A stretch of DNA of 64,000 nucleotides from DASWZN01 sp963841635 (GCA_963841635.1 CAWJDO010000002.1:2728001-2792000), one strand, 5' to 3'; positions 1 through 8,197 are shown, counted from the first letter of the stretch. Notes: generated by a model not told the origin, from the sequence alone. Translations and numbers: made by a program.

Positions 1-641
1 CCCTTGGCGCGCAGGAGGCAGGAATCGCAGGCGCCGCAGGGGTACGTGCCTTCGAGCGGATCGTAGCAGCTCCAGGTGAGACCGAAATTCAGGCCCAGGT
101 CGCGTCCCAGCCTGACGATATCGGCCTTGGACAGCCGGATCAGCGGCGTGTGTATGCGCACCCGCGTGCGGCCTTCGACGCCGGCCTTGGTGGCCAGGTT
201 CGCGGTGCGCTCGAAGGCTTCGATGAACTCCGGCCGGCAGTCCGGGTAGCCCGAGTAATCGATGGCGTTGACTCCCAGGAAAATGTCCGCGGCCTCGAGC
301 GTTTCGGCCCATGCCAGGGCGCAGGCGAGGAAGATCGTGTTCCGCGCCGGCACGTAGGTGACCGGGATTCCTTCTCCCATCGACTCTACGCTACGGCCCT
401 TGGGAACCGCGATGTCGTCGGTGAGGGCGGAGCCGCCGAACGCGCGCAGGTCGATCTTCAGGGCCACGTGCCGTGTCGCGCCGAGCGCCGCCGCGACTCG
501 CGCGGCCGCCTCCAACTCAATCCGGTGCCGCTGGCCGTAGTCGAAGGAAAGGGCGTAGCACTCAAATCCCTGTTGGCGCGCAAGCGCGAGGCAAGTCGAG
601 GAATCCAGGCCCCCGCTCAGGAGACAGACGGCTTTCGGCAT
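1..641 (-). CDS. queC: 7-cyano-7-deazaguanine synthase QueC, 3' end cut by the window edge
   Basis: QueC converts 7-carboxy-7-deazaguanine to preQ0 using ATP and ammonia, in the cytoplasmic pathway to queuosine. The reading frame runs from ATG at 641 off the window edge; 213 residues are visible, close to the usual 220-235. The N-terminus carries the PP-loop motif SGGLDSS (residues 9-15). The last visible residues contain the zinc-binding cysteine cluster typical of the family (WSCYDP, then CGACDSC). An AGGAG ribosome site lies 5 nt before the ATG. The 5' flank is occupied by a repeat-family-B element. Other queuosine genes are not in the window and may lie beyond the edge. Identification is firm. 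Confidence 0.95.
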   Translation of the reverse strand, partial: MPKAVCLLSGGLDSSTCLALARQQGFECYALSFDYGQRHRIELEAAARVAAALGATRHVALKIDLRAFGGSALTDDIAVPKGRSVESMGEGIPVTYVPARNTIFLACALAWAETLEAADIFLGVNAIDYSGYPDCRPEFIEAFERTANLATKAGVEGRTRVRIHTPLIRLSKADIVRLGRDLGLNFGLTWSCYDPLEGTYPCGACDSCLLRAK

Positions 642-660
642 GGGGCTCCTTTCAGGCACG

Positions 661-738
661 GCACCGAACCGCGACCGTCAGGGAGCGGACTCCTGCGGAA
701 CTGCGCCCTTTCGCTTGCTGACGCGCGCGGTTCGGTGC
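661..738. repeat. Repeat B copy 1, closed by a distal inverted arm
   Basis: The first copy of the ~31-bp repeat family B starts at 661 (GCACCGAACCGCG, 661-673). A perfect inverted copy of these 13 bases lies at 726-738, leaving a 52-nt loop. It sits between the start of queC and the stop of the MFS gene, so it would fall in the leader of queC or the tail of the transporter transcript. It is the only copy in the window with a complete closing arm. Confidence 0.75.
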
Positions 739-749
739 TGAGGTATGTT

Positions 750-1940
750 CTACGCACGTTTCAACAACTTCAGGCTCAGGAAGAACCCGCCTAACGGAAA
801 CACGGTCAGCGCCATGAGCGCATAGTGCAGCGTGATGCGGTCGGCAGCCCAGCCCGTGAGCGGGATGAAGATGATCCCGGCCATTCCCCAGGCGAAGCCC
901 ATCATCAGCGCCGAGACCGTGCCCGCCTGCGATGGCACCAGGTCCTGCGCCATCACGACATTCACCGGGACGGTGAACAGCAGGATCAAACCGCCCAACC
1001 ACAGTCCCGCTACCGACATCCATCCGTGCGCCAGGTAGAACAGCGCCAGGAACGGCACCGAGCCGATCATCGAGACGGTGATGACCAGCGGGCCTCCGAA
1101 CCGGTCCGCAAGATGGCCCCCGACCAGACCTCCCACGGCGGCGAAAACCAGGTACATCGAGAGCGTGTAGTTGGCAGTGGACACCGCGTATCCGCGCTCC
1201 AGGTGCAGGTAGAGAGGAATAAACTGCGCGTACGTGATCTGGATGATCGAGCGGATGAAGACCAGCGCGTACAAGATCGTGAGGGGCTTCCGGACGCCGC
1301 CGAGCGCAGCCCAGTCGAACCCGGGGCGTTTCCGCGCGTGCGCGGGCGGTGCCGGCAGCACAGCCAGCATGAGGATCGAAATCAGGAGGCCGGGGATGGC
1401 GGCCCACCACGAGCGGCTCAAACCGAGCCTTCCGGCCACCAGCGAGAAATACGTGGGGCCGAGCGCGTATCCCAGGGTGCCGGCGCTGACGAACAGCGCC
1501 ATCGCTCCGGCTCGGTTCCGCTGAACGCCCGCGATAGCGCCCGCGGTGGCCGGTGGATGGAACGCCGCGACGCCCGTTCCGCCCAGCGCCACCATCAGCA
1601 GCAGCCAGCCATAGGCGGGCGCCAGGCCGAGCGAGGAGATGAAGATGCCCGCCACCGCCGGGCCCAGCGCCGCGAATAGGCGCGTCCGGAACCGGTCCGA
1701 AAGGTAGCCATAGGCGGGCTGCAACACTGAGGACGAAAAGACCAGCGTGCCGCCGAGGATCCCGGCGTCCGCCAGCGACATTCCGAAGCGGCTCACCAGC
1801 AGCGGTTGGAGCCCGCCCAGCGCGCCCGAGTACATGTCCGCGCAGAGGTGGCCCGTCGAGAACAGTGCCAGCGCCAGCGCTCCGTTTCTCTGCGTGCGGG
1901 ACGCGGCGGCGACAGGTACGGCATCCGATGTCAGGGACAT
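750..1940 (-). CDS. Major facilitator superfamily transporter, Fsr-like
   Basis: This is a 396-residue inner-membrane MFS protein with about twelve hydrophobic segments, resembling the fosmidomycin-resistance (Fsr) family of efflux proteins. The N-terminal half holds a DRFRTR loop between TM2 and TM3 (YGYLSDRFRTR), a variant of MFS motif A, and a second ADRFGG copy follows the sixth helix. Frame-open sequence continues upstream of 1940, but the ATG at 1940 gives the usual family length and leaves 34 bp to the divergently transcribed glycosyltransferase. The shared intergenic region contains TATTAT hexamers that could serve both directions. The substrate cannot be told from sequence; sugar-phosphate-like or antibiotic export are both possible. 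Confidence 0.88.
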   Translation of the reverse strand: MSLTSDAVPVAAASRTQRNGALALALFSTGHLCADMYSGALGGLQPLLVSRFGMSLADAGILGGTLVFSSSVLQPAYGYLSDRFRTRLFAALGPAVAGIFISSLGLAPAYGWLLLMVALGGTGVAAFHPPATAGAIAGVQRNRAGAMALFVSAGTLGYALGPTYFSLVAGRLGLSRSWWAAIPGLLISILMLAVLPAPPAHARKRPGFDWAALGGVRKPLTILYALVFIRSIIQITYAQFIPLYLHLERGYAVSTANYTLSMYLVFAAVGGLVGGHLADRFGGPLVITVSMIGSVPFLALFYLAHGWMSVAGLWLGGLILLFTVPVNVVMAQDLVPSQAGTVSALMMGFAWGMAGIIFIPLTGWAADRITLHYALMALTVFPLGGFFLSLKLLKRA

Positions 1941-1974
1941 GAGCGGGAATCTCTTATTATAGTGGTCCGGTAGC

Positions 1975-3042
1975 GTGCGCATCGCATTCCTCACCTCGAC
2001 GCCTCTCGATTTCGCCCGCGGGAGCGGGACCTTCGCCGGCATCTCGACGCTGGCACGCGCGGTTGAGGGTCTCGGGACGGAGGTCTCTTTCTTTACGCCC
2101 AACGCGCGGCTGCCCGTCTACACGCTCGAGCGGTTGTGGTTCAATCGCCAACTCCGCCGGCAGGATTTCCGCGCATTCGACGCGGTGGTGGGCTTTGACC
2201 TGGACGGCTGGCAGGTCGCGGGACGGCACGGCGTGCCGCACGTGGCCTCGATCAAGGGCGTGATCGCCGACGAGATGCGCTTCGAAAGCGGGTTGACCTG
2301 CCGTACCATGGCCGTGCAAGCCGCGTGCGAGCGTGCGCACGTCCGCCGCGCCGGCCTGGTAATGACTACCAGCCGCTACGCCGCCTCTCGCCTGATGGAG
2401 TTGTACGGCCTCGCGGCCGAGCCGCGCATCGTACCCGAGTGCATCGACCTCGAAGCCTGGCGCGGGCTCTTCGCGCGGCAACCCGCCGAGCACGACGCGG
2501 CGGCATTCGTGGTCCTGTGCGTGTGCCGCTTCTATCCGCGCAAGCGCGTCGGCCTGCTGCTCGACGCGGCGGCGAAGCTCCGCGCCCAAATCCCGGAACT
2601 CCAGGTGCGCATCGTGGGCCGCGGTCCCGAGGAAACACGGCTGCGCGGGCGCACCACTGACCTGGGGCTCGAACGGACGGTGCGCTGGCTAGGCGATGTA
2701 TCGCAGGCGGAGTTGGCGCGCGAATACCAGGCCTGCGATGTCTTCTGCCTGCCCAGCGTGCAGGAGGGTTTCGGAATCGTTTTTCTGGAGGCGATGGCGG
2801 CGGGGAAAGCGATCGTGGCGGCGCGGGTGGCAGCGGTCCCGGACGTGGTGACCGATGGGCTGCTGGTGGAACCGGAAAGCGCGGACGCGCTCGCGGATGC
2901 GGTGGCCCGGCTGCACGCCGATCCGGCGCTGCGGCGCACCCTGGGGGCGAGAGGCAGCCACGCGGTTGAGCAATACGACGCCCGCCGCGTGGCTGCCCGG
3001 TTTCTCGAGGAACTGGCAGGTTTTATTGGTGGGTCAGGCTGA
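1975..3042 (+). CDS. Glycosyltransferase family 4
   Basis: A 355-residue GT-B glycosyltransferase of the GT4 group, probably transferring a sugar from a nucleotide-activated donor to a lipid or polysaccharide acceptor at the cytoplasmic face. The N-terminal acceptor domain begins with RIAFLTSTPLDF and a glycine-rich loop (GSGTF). The C-terminal donor domain holds the family EX7E element, EGFGIVFLE at residues 264-272, and the preceding VCRFYPRKR/LGDV segments. The GTG at 1975 is chosen because the sheet starts immediately. The gene is divergent from the MFS transporter and its last 20 bp overlap the convergent DUF4097-like gene. Acceptor unknown. Confidence 0.9.
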   Translation: MRIAFLTSTPLDFARGSGTFAGISTLARAVEGLGTEVSFFTPNARLPVYTLERLWFNRQLRRQDFRAFDAVVGFDLDGWQVAGRHGVPHVASIKGVIADEMRFESGLTCRTMAVQAACERAHVRRAGLVMTTSRYAASRLMELYGLAAEPRIVPECIDLEAWRGLFARQPAEHDAAAFVVLCVCRFYPRKRVGLLLDAAAKLRAQIPELQVRIVGRGPEETRLRGRTTDLGLERTVRWLGDVSQAELAREYQACDVFCLPSVQEGFGIVFLEAMAAGKAIVAARVAAVPDVVTDGLLVEPESADALADAVARLHADPALRRTLGARGSHAVEQYDARRVAARFLEELAGFIGGSG

Positions 3043-3766
3043 TTCCTCCGTTGACGGTGTGCAGGCTGATCTCCGCGCCTCCGCCGCCGATCTGCGTGTC
3101 GACGTGGCGGCCCGGGCCGTAATGTTCGCGCTCGCGGGGCAGGTCGAAATCGCTCGTCACCCCGCCGTGTACGGTAGCGATCTCCAGGTGCGCGCCGGCA
3201 TCCTTCGGCAACGCGAGCGCGATGGCGCCATTCACGCTGTGCATCGAAATGTGGCGTGCCGCCAAGCGCTCGAAGCCGCCTTGGACGCGCCCGTTGACCG
3301 TCGAGAGATCCAGATCGCCGCCGGCCTTGCGAACCTCAACCCCTCCGTTCACCGACGCTACCTTGATGTGCCCTGCCACCCCTTCCACGCTGACGCCGCC
3401 GTTGACGGTATTGATGGGATCGAGCGCGGCGCCGCGCGGCACCGTGATGGTGTACTCGACCGTTGCGCAGCGGTGGCAGTCCTCGGGATACTTGGTGCGG
3501 ATATCGACGGAGTCCGCCCGGGCTTCGACGACGATCTTCGCATCGTCGAGCGACTTCTGGTCGTCGCCGTGTTTGATGGCGTCTACCTTGACCTCGTTGC
3601 GATCCCACGCCGAGACATGGATGGCGCCGTTGACGTTATGAACGCCGACACGGCCCTCGGCCGCGAGCGGGTAAGTCTGATGGAATTCCTCGCGCGCCTC
3701 GTCGCGCGCGTAGAGCATGACAAAGCTGGCCGAAAGCGCGGCCGCCAGAGCAAGGCGTTTTAGCAT
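3023..3766 (-). CDS. Exported DUF4097-like adhesin-type protein
   Basis: A 247-residue exported protein. The ATG at 3766 follows an AGGAG ribosome site and starts a clear signal peptide (MLKRLALAAALSASFVML), while the open frame upstream would give an unlikely Arg/Ser-rich extension. The mature part is built of short repeated beta strands with the recurring phrase (S/T)VNGG or HNVNGAI, as in the right-handed beta-helix-like DUF4097/DUF2807 families. Two cysteines (CHRC) lie mid-protein. Such proteins are usually cell-surface or periplasmic and often sit beside anti-sigma factors, but none is visible here. The function is unknown; the family call is from the repeat pattern. Confidence 0.8.
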   Translation of the reverse strand: MLKRLALAAALSASFVMLYARDEAREEFHQTYPLAAEGRVGVHNVNGAIHVSAWDRNEVKVDAIKHGDDQKSLDDAKIVVEARADSVDIRTKYPEDCHRCATVEYTITVPRGAALDPINTVNGGVSVEGVAGHIKVASVNGGVEVRKAGGDLDLSTVNGRVQGGFERLAARHISMHSVNGAIALALPKDAGAHLEIATVHGGVTSDFDLPREREHYGPGRHVDTQIGGGGAEISLHTVNGGISLTHQ

Positions 3767-3827
3767 GGAATGGCTCTCCTCGGAGGACTGGACGGAGGGG
3801 CGGGGATTTCGTAACGGTAAACCTGCC

Positions 3828-3934
3828 CGTCGCTCGTCGCTCGTCGATCCTGCGGCCGCGATTTGCCGGCTCCGCACCGTGACGAATCCCGGGGGCGAAG
3901 CTCACGCCGTCGTATCGACGAGCGACGGGCGACA
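3828..3934. repeat. Inverted repeat upstream of larB
   Basis: The left arm at 3828-3848 is made of the unit CGTCGCTCGT repeated, and the right arm at 3914-3934 is its near-exact reverse complement (19 of 21 positions, with ATCGACGAGCGACG exact). The 65-nt loop is GC-rich and non-coding. It fills the divergent gap between the DUF4097-like gene and larB. It could be a mobile palindrome, a recombination scar or a transcript end. Confidence 0.6.
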
Positions 3935-3955
3935 AGCGACGAGCGGCTTTTCTCG

Positions 3956-3961
3956 TAGACT
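3956..3961 (+). promoter_or_regulatory. Candidate -10 element of larB
   Basis: TAGACT ends 8 nt before the larB ATG at 3970 in otherwise GC-rich DNA. A start site 6-8 nt downstream would make the transcript leaderless. No convincing -35 is seen. Confidence 0.4.
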
Positions 3962-3969
3962 GAAAGTAC

Positions 3970-4716
3970 ATGACCCCGGATCAAATGCGCGAACTGTTTG
4001 AATCGGTCAAAAGCGGTGCGGTCGACGTGGACGCCGCTCTCGAGCGCGTGCGGCACATGCCCTTCGAGGACCTGGGCTTCGCCAAGGTCGATCACCACCG
4101 CGCGCTGCGGCAAGGCATGGCGGAGGTGGTCCTCGCGCAGGGCAAGACTCCCCAGCAGGTCGCCGAAATCGCGGTGAAGATTCTCGCTGACGCGCCCAAT
4201 CTGCTCATCACGCGTGCCGACCAGGCCGCTGCCGCCGCGGTGCGCGAGCGCATCCCGCAGGCCGAATACTTCCCGCTCTCCGGCACGCTGCGCGTGTGGT
4301 GCGACCGCACCATCCGCGGCAAGGGCGGAATCGCCGTGGTCTCGGCGGGAACGAGCGACATCCCAGTGGCCGAGGAAGCGCAGGTCACCGCGGAGGTCAT
4401 GGGCAACCAGGTCGAGACCATCTACGACATCGGCGTGGCTGGGATTCACCGCCTCATGAACAACCGCGAACGCCTGACCAGCGCGCGGGTGGTGGTGGTC
4501 TGCGCGGGCATGGAGGGTGCGTTGCCCAGCGTCGTGGGCGGGTTGGTGTCTTGTCCCGTGATTGCGGTTCCCACCAGCGTGGGCTACGGCGCCAGCTTCC
4601 ACGGCCTCGCCGCGCTGCTCGGCATGTTGAACAGTTGCGCGAGCAACGTCACCGTGGTCAACATCGACAACGGTTTTGGCGCGGGGTATGTCGCGAGCCT
4701 GATCAACCGGCTCTAG
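3970..4716 (+). CDS. larB: Nickel-pincer cofactor biosynthesis protein LarB
   Basis: LarB carboxylates and hydrolyses nicotinic acid adenine dinucleotide to pyridinium-3,5-biscarboxylate mononucleotide, the first step to the nickel-pincer nucleotide of lactate racemase and related enzymes. The 248-residue length and the C-terminal PurE-like (AIR carboxylase) domain match: SAGTSDIPVAEEA, then GIHRLMNN, CAGMEGALPSVVGG, PTSVGYG and a closing NIDNGFGAGY segment. The N-terminal ~90 residues form the helical family-specific region. LarA, LarC and LarE are not encoded nearby, so this copy is isolated. Start chosen at the first ATG, preceded by a -10-like hexamer rather than a ribosome site. Confidence 0.93.
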   Translation: MTPDQMRELFESVKSGAVDVDAALERVRHMPFEDLGFAKVDHHRALRQGMAEVVLAQGKTPQQVAEIAVKILADAPNLLITRADQAAAAAVRERIPQAEYFPLSGTLRVWCDRTIRGKGGIAVVSAGTSDIPVAEEAQVTAEVMGNQVETIYDIGVAGIHRLMNNRERLTSARVVVVCAGMEGALPSVVGGLVSCPVIAVPTSVGYGASFHGLAALLGMLNSCASNVTVVNIDNGFGAGYVASLINRL

Positions 4717-4719
4717 ATC

Positions 4720-5103
4720 TCACGCGGTCTTGGCGGTCGCGCGGGGCTGCGTTTCCTGAGCGAACAGGTAGGCGCCGAACAGCGGCTTGGGTTCGCCGCG
4801 GCCCCATCGCGCCACCTTAAACGTCGCTTTCAGGTGCTGCACATCCGGCGATCCGGTCAGATCCATCAGAAGCTGATAGGTTCCGCAGTAGAATTTCTGG
4901 GGAAACGAGGTCAGCGGCTTCGCACCCCAATTCTGCTGGTCCGCCGAGCCCCAGATGGATATGTCCAGGCTCTCTTGTTCGATGATGCGAGTGATTCCGA
5001 GGGTGAGTAGAAAAAGCTTGCCTTGCGCCGAGCCAAGCTGGACGACGGGGCCTTCTCCGTCTTCTCGGATCAGAGTCTCCGGGAGTAAGAAGTTCGGCAG
5101 CAT
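4720..5103 (-). CDS. Conserved hypothetical protein, about 127 residues
   Basis: A 127-residue soluble protein with no signal peptide, transmembrane segment or recognised domain. It is rich in beta-forming stretches (LGSAQGKLFLLTLGITRII, ISIWGS) followed by a conserved-looking tail (FKVARWGRGEPKPLFGAY). A ribosome site AAAGGA precedes the ATG at 5103. It ends 3 bp from the convergent larB stop. Coding status rests on codon usage, the ribosome site and the lack of any better frame. Function not recognised. Confidence 0.75.
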   Translation of the reverse strand: MLPNFLLPETLIREDGEGPVVQLGSAQGKLFLLTLGITRIIEQESLDISIWGSADQQNWGAKPLTSFPQKFYCGTYQLLMDLTGSPDVQHLKATFKVARWGRGEPKPLFGAYLFAQETQPRATAKTA

Positions 5104-5219
5104 TATGGTTCCTTTAGCGCCACAACAGCGGCGCGCGGCTTGGCGCGTCCGGCGCTTCTGGCTCCTATTAGCGTCTCATAGTTCCTACGAAAACGAAAGC
5201 GAACCGAAAATTCAAAAAC

Positions 5220-6388
5220 TCAGCGCTCATCGAGGCGGACCGTCGCGCGGGCGCCTGTCTTGCCTCTTTCGTACAAACCGATCTCGCCATTGGTGCGTTC
5301 GGCAACATAGTGGTTCCCGAGCACGTCGAGTGCCGCAGTATTGCTTCTGATGGCCCGGCCGGTAGTGTATTCGATAGCCCAGATCGAGCGCTGCCCGGGC
5401 GGCCGGACGAGGACGAAGTTCGGATCCGCCGCCCGCGACAAGTCGCCCCAGACGATCGTCGTCTTCAATAGCAGATCTCCCGAGGGCACCGCTTCGATGG
5501 CCGCAGTGACGCTTAGTCTGCGGTGATTCCACCTACGGTGCAACACCACAATGCGGTCCGGCGCGACGAAGACAAAGTGATCATTCAGATACGGCTGCAT
5601 CAGCCCCGCCGTCGGTCTCACCTCGTTCCTGGCGATCAAGTCCCAGAGTATGTGGGGTCCCCCGTCGTCCCAGGGCAACGGGCCGAGGCCGCTGTCTCCG
5701 CTCGAGGGCTGCGAGTGACCCTCGCTGTCCGTGCCTCCCTGCGGGCCGCCCTCGCCGAACAGAGGAACGGCTGCGACGAAGCGGCCGTCGGGCGAGAAGT
5801 CGATCCGGGCAGCTCCGCGGTCGCCGGACTCGCCGCGCGTGTACATGCCGATGTCATTTGTGCCCCAGGTCACATGCAGTCGCCCAAAGTTCCTCCTTTC
5901 GAAAGCGGTTTCGCCGGAAGCAACATCGACGAGCCGGAGCGTGCCTTCGGAGTCCAGGCACGCCAGTGTGCGGCCGTCCGGGGATAGCCCGTTCGTCTCG
6001 CATCCGTGCAGCCCGATTTCTGTGAATCCAGCGCGGGTTCTATCGGAAACATTCCATCGCTCGAGGTGCGCCGTTGAACTGGAAGTGGCCAGGCAAAGGA
6101 CGCTCAGAGAGCTGACAAACACAACTTGGAGCGAGTCTGGCGTGAATTCGGCTGGATTGGTATCTTTGACGCCAACCCGGAACAGGACCCGGAAAGGCTC
6201 CGTGGTGAGCACGCGATTCCTGAGTCGTTCTGCGCCAGGACGTACCGCCCGTCCGGACTGAATCGGAGGCGAAGGTCCTGCGGCCGACGCGTCAGGAGGC
6301 TCTTCGGCGCCTTCTGCCGCTTGGCAAGGGCATCCCCCGTTCCCCCCAAGAGCACAAGCGACACGACACCAACGACGATTCCGCGCAT
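5220..6388 (-). pseudogene. Beta-propeller (WD40-like) exported protein, frameshifted
   Basis: Two overlapping frames together encode one product of about 389 residues. From ATG 6388 (GAGG ribosome site) comes a signal peptide (GIVVGVVSLVLLGG) and a first blade ending RFSPDGRYVLAQNDSGIA. The frame is then lost near 6209-6213 and the protein continues in another frame from VLTTEPFRVLFRV, with further blades holding SPDGRTLACLD and FSPDGRFVAAV. Adding one G at the GCGTGC junction on the coding strand restores the protein. It is either a recent one-base deletion or a sequencing/assembly error. The blade phrase SPDGR is typical of WD40/YVTN-like propellers used for secreted or periplasmic binding. 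Function unknown. Confidence 0.75.
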
Positions 6389-6436
6389 AGCGGACCTCAT
6401 TCTATGACGTCGTTTGTCCAGGCCGATGTTACGCCG

Positions 6437-6886
6437 CTACGCCGCGTGCGCGGCGCGCTGCCTCATGGCGCGCTCGTAGCCGCGGACAAAGTAGTACACG
6501 AGCGTGTTGAAGATGTGGTCCGAGCCGCGCTGCAGCTCTTCCTCGGCGTAAAGCTCGATGGGCGTCTGCCGTAGTCCCGCGTCGCGCACGTACTGGATCA
6601 TGCACTCCTTGAGGAGATGCAGGGCGTAGACCATTTCATGAAGCGGAATCCCTTCCTCGCAGCGCTGGCGGCCCATCAGCTCGTAGCGGTGCGCCAGATC
6701 GCCCTCGGGGGAAACCATCCAGTTGCCCAGGTTCTGCAGGATTTCCCTCGCGCGCGCGCGTAGCTCGTGTTCGGGCACCTTGCCGAATTCGAGCAGCTTC
6801 GAGTCGCGCGTTACGCGAAGCAGAACGCGGTCGGCGATCTCCTCCCAATGGTCGGAAACCATGCGGGTCAGTCTGGCAGAGAGCAT
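6437..6886 (-). CDS. RsbRD N-terminal-like sensor domain protein
   Basis: A 149-residue all-helical soluble protein resembling the RsbRD N-terminal (globin-like) sensor domain found in front of STAS domains in stressosome proteins, here as a stand-alone domain. Features are the opening helix (MVSDHWEEIADRVLLRV), a central EGDLAHRYELMGRQR stretch, IPLHEMVYALHLLKE, and the closing YYFVRGYERAMRQ. ATG 6886 is preceded by AGGAGG at 9-nt spacing; the open frame continues 26 codons further upstream but without a ribosome site. No STAS or kinase partner lies next to it. A role in stress signalling is inference from the family only. Confidence 0.75.
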   Translation of the reverse strand: MLSARLTRMVSDHWEEIADRVLLRVTRDSKLLEFGKVPEHELRARAREILQNLGNWMVSPEGDLAHRYELMGRQRCEEGIPLHEMVYALHLLKECMIQYVRDAGLRQTPIELYAEEELQRGSDHIFNTLVYYFVRGYERAMRQRAAHAA

Positions 6887-7114
6887 CCAGCTACACCTCC
6901 TCTGGGCTATATCTTCAGTGTATCGCTCTCCCGGCTGGGCGATCTGGCATCCAAATTGCGACATTGAACTATGAAAATCGCCATTTCCGAGCTTCGTGAT
7001 CGTCGGATGCGCCGGACGCTGTGCGACGTCAGGTAAGTTTTGGGGTAGTCGCTCTGTAAGTTTTACGCAGAGCAGCTCGTTTTTCGGGAAGGGGAACTAC
7101 TGGTACATGTTGTT

Positions 7115-7130
7115 AATACGCTCGCGTATT
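7115..7130. promoter_or_regulatory. 16-bp palindrome, possible operator
   Basis: AATACGC-TC-GCGTATT is a palindrome with perfect 7-bp arms in an AT-rich stretch. It may bind a dimeric regulator or be a chance or mobile-repeat feature; no adjacent regulator gene supports a choice. Confidence 0.3.
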
Positions 7131-7181
7131 CAAGCACAACCTCGGTTTTCCGGATCGGAAGCGGGTTTCTGCCCTGAACCC

Positions 7182-7217
7182 GTGCCGTGCCTGGTTTAGC
7201 CTCTCCAGGCACGGCAC
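7182..7217. repeat. Perfect 13-bp hairpin
   Basis: GTGCCGTGCCTGG (7182-7194) and CCAGGCACGGCAC (7205-7217) are exact reverse complements around a 10-nt loop. No T-run follows, so it is not a standard terminator. It lies 28 bp before repeat A copy 1. Confidence 0.6.
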
Positions 7218-7245
7218 TCGAACGGGTTGCGGGCGGGCTGATCGG

Positions 7246-7290
7246 TGGGCGGGTCTGGAGACCCGCTGCAGGCGTGGACGCCTGCCCCAC
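7246..7290 (-). repeat. Repeat A copy 1 (double hairpin)
   Basis: Reverse-orientation copy of a ~43-bp element made of two adjacent hairpins: GCGGGTCT/AGACCCGC (7249-7266) and GCAGGCGT/ACGCCTGC (7268-7285), ending in CCCCAC. Both arms are perfect here. Confidence 0.8.
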
Positions 7291-7372
7291 TCGGGCAAAC
7301 TCATCTAAGTAACTTATTTTCAATAACTAAAGAGCCAGGACCCACTCACGGCGGAAGGCCGGCCGCGCCTGC

Positions 7373-7378
7373 TATAAT
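7373..7378 (+). promoter_or_regulatory. Candidate -10 of the yceD-rpmF-plsX cluster
   Basis: A perfect TATAAT in GC-rich DNA, 78 nt before the yceD start at 7457. No clear -35 was found. It would give a leader of about 70 nt. Confidence 0.5.
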
Positions 7379-7456
7379 AGTCATTCCATTCCACATCCCG
7401 CCCCGGGCACAGTCGTAGCGGATTGCCCCTGGGCGGCCTCGGAATCCGGGTGTTGT

Positions 7457-7972
7457 ATGTTCTTGAGCATCAGCGAAATGCAGTTGGGCAGGGTGCGCTT
7501 CAGCGAGACGTTCGCCCCTGGCGTGATCGAGTTCTTCGATCCGCAACTCCGCCAGACGGCACCGATCGTCACCACCGGAGCGGCCCAACTGACCGAAGCG
7601 ACCATGGAGATCGTGGTCAGCGGCCAATTCTCCACTACCATGGAGGTGGCCTGTGACCGCTGTCTCGAGCCGGCGCCTTTCCCGGTGGACGCCAGCTTTA
7701 CGCTGTCATACCGGCCGTCCGCGAGCGCTCCGTCAGCCGGCGAATCCGCTATCCACGGCCCGGAACTGGAGGTTGGCTTTTACGAAGGAGACGGCATCGA
7801 GTTGAGCGACGTCGTGCGGGAGGAAATCCTCCTGCTGATGCCGATGCAGCGCGTGTGCCGGGAGGACTGTAAAGGGATCTGCCCCGCTTGCGGGCAAAAC
7901 CGGAACCAGGTCGAGTGCCACTGCCACACGAAAGCAGAGGACGACCGCTGGGCCGGGCTGCGGAATCTGTAA
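7457..7972 (+). CDS. yceD: YceD/DUF177 family protein
   Basis: A 171-residue member of the YceD (DUF177) family, which is almost always encoded directly before rpmF and has been linked to 23S rRNA accumulation. The conserved cysteine pair CDRC lies in the first half (CDRCLEPAPFPVD), and a C-terminal cluster CREDCKGICPACGQNRN matches the bacterial 'GLCPxCG' tail of the family. It starts the cluster yceD-rpmF-plsX, all on the same strand; 27 bp separate it from rpmF. The start is the ATG at 7457. Confidence 0.92.
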   Translation: MFLSISEMQLGRVRFSETFAPGVIEFFDPQLRQTAPIVTTGAAQLTEATMEIVVSGQFSTTMEVACDRCLEPAPFPVDASFTLSYRPSASAPSAGESAIHGPELEVGFYEGDGIELSDVVREEILLLMPMQRVCREDCKGICPACGQNRNQVECHCHTKAEDDRWAGLRNL

Positions 7973-7999
7973 TCCGATCTACTACAATAGGAACTTGCT

Positions 8000-8182
8000 A
8001 TGCCGAATCCGAAACGACGACACTCCGCCCAGCGCCGCGCCAAGCGCCGCGCTCATGACTTTCTCAAGCCGGCGGCCTCTTCCGAGTGCCCCAACTGCCA
8101 CGAGCCCAAGCTGCCGCACCGGGTCTGCCCCCATTGCGGCCAGTATAAGGGCCGCGAGGTGATCGAGGTCAGCGAAGACTAG
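8000..8182 (+). CDS. rpmF: 50S ribosomal protein L32
   Basis: Sixty residues, the usual size of L32. The basic N-terminus MPNPKRRHSAQRRAKRRAHD is diagnostic, and two CxxC pairs (CPNC and CPHC) form the zinc-binding variant. TACAAT at 7983-7988 lies 11 nt before the ATG and an AGGAA ribosome site lies between, so it may have its own promoter besides reading through from yceD. plsX follows after 15 bp. Confidence 0.98.
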   Translation: MPNPKRRHSAQRRAKRRAHDFLKPAASSECPNCHEPKLPHRVCPHCGQYKGREVIEVSED

Positions 8183-8197
8183 CGTGAGCTTACGGCC

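Larger units (their letters stand above)
6887..7456. other. 570-bp intergenic region, AT-richer than its flanks
   Basis: No credible gene is seen. The stretch from about 6960 to 7330 is clearly less GC-rich than its neighbours. It contains two GTAAGTTTT direct repeats near 7034 and 7056, a 16-bp palindrome (7115-7130), a 13-bp hairpin (7182-7217), repeat A copy 1 (7246-7290) and the promoter of the yceD-rpmF-plsX cluster (7373-7378). Confidence 0.6.

Noticed and set aside
150..794. A plus-strand open frame opposite queC
   Set aside because: The minus strand encodes QueC with its PP-loop and zinc cysteines; the plus frame has no features.
6996..7199. A 67-codon open frame in the AT-rich gap
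   Set aside because: Crosses the palindromes, has no ribosome site and an unusual composition.
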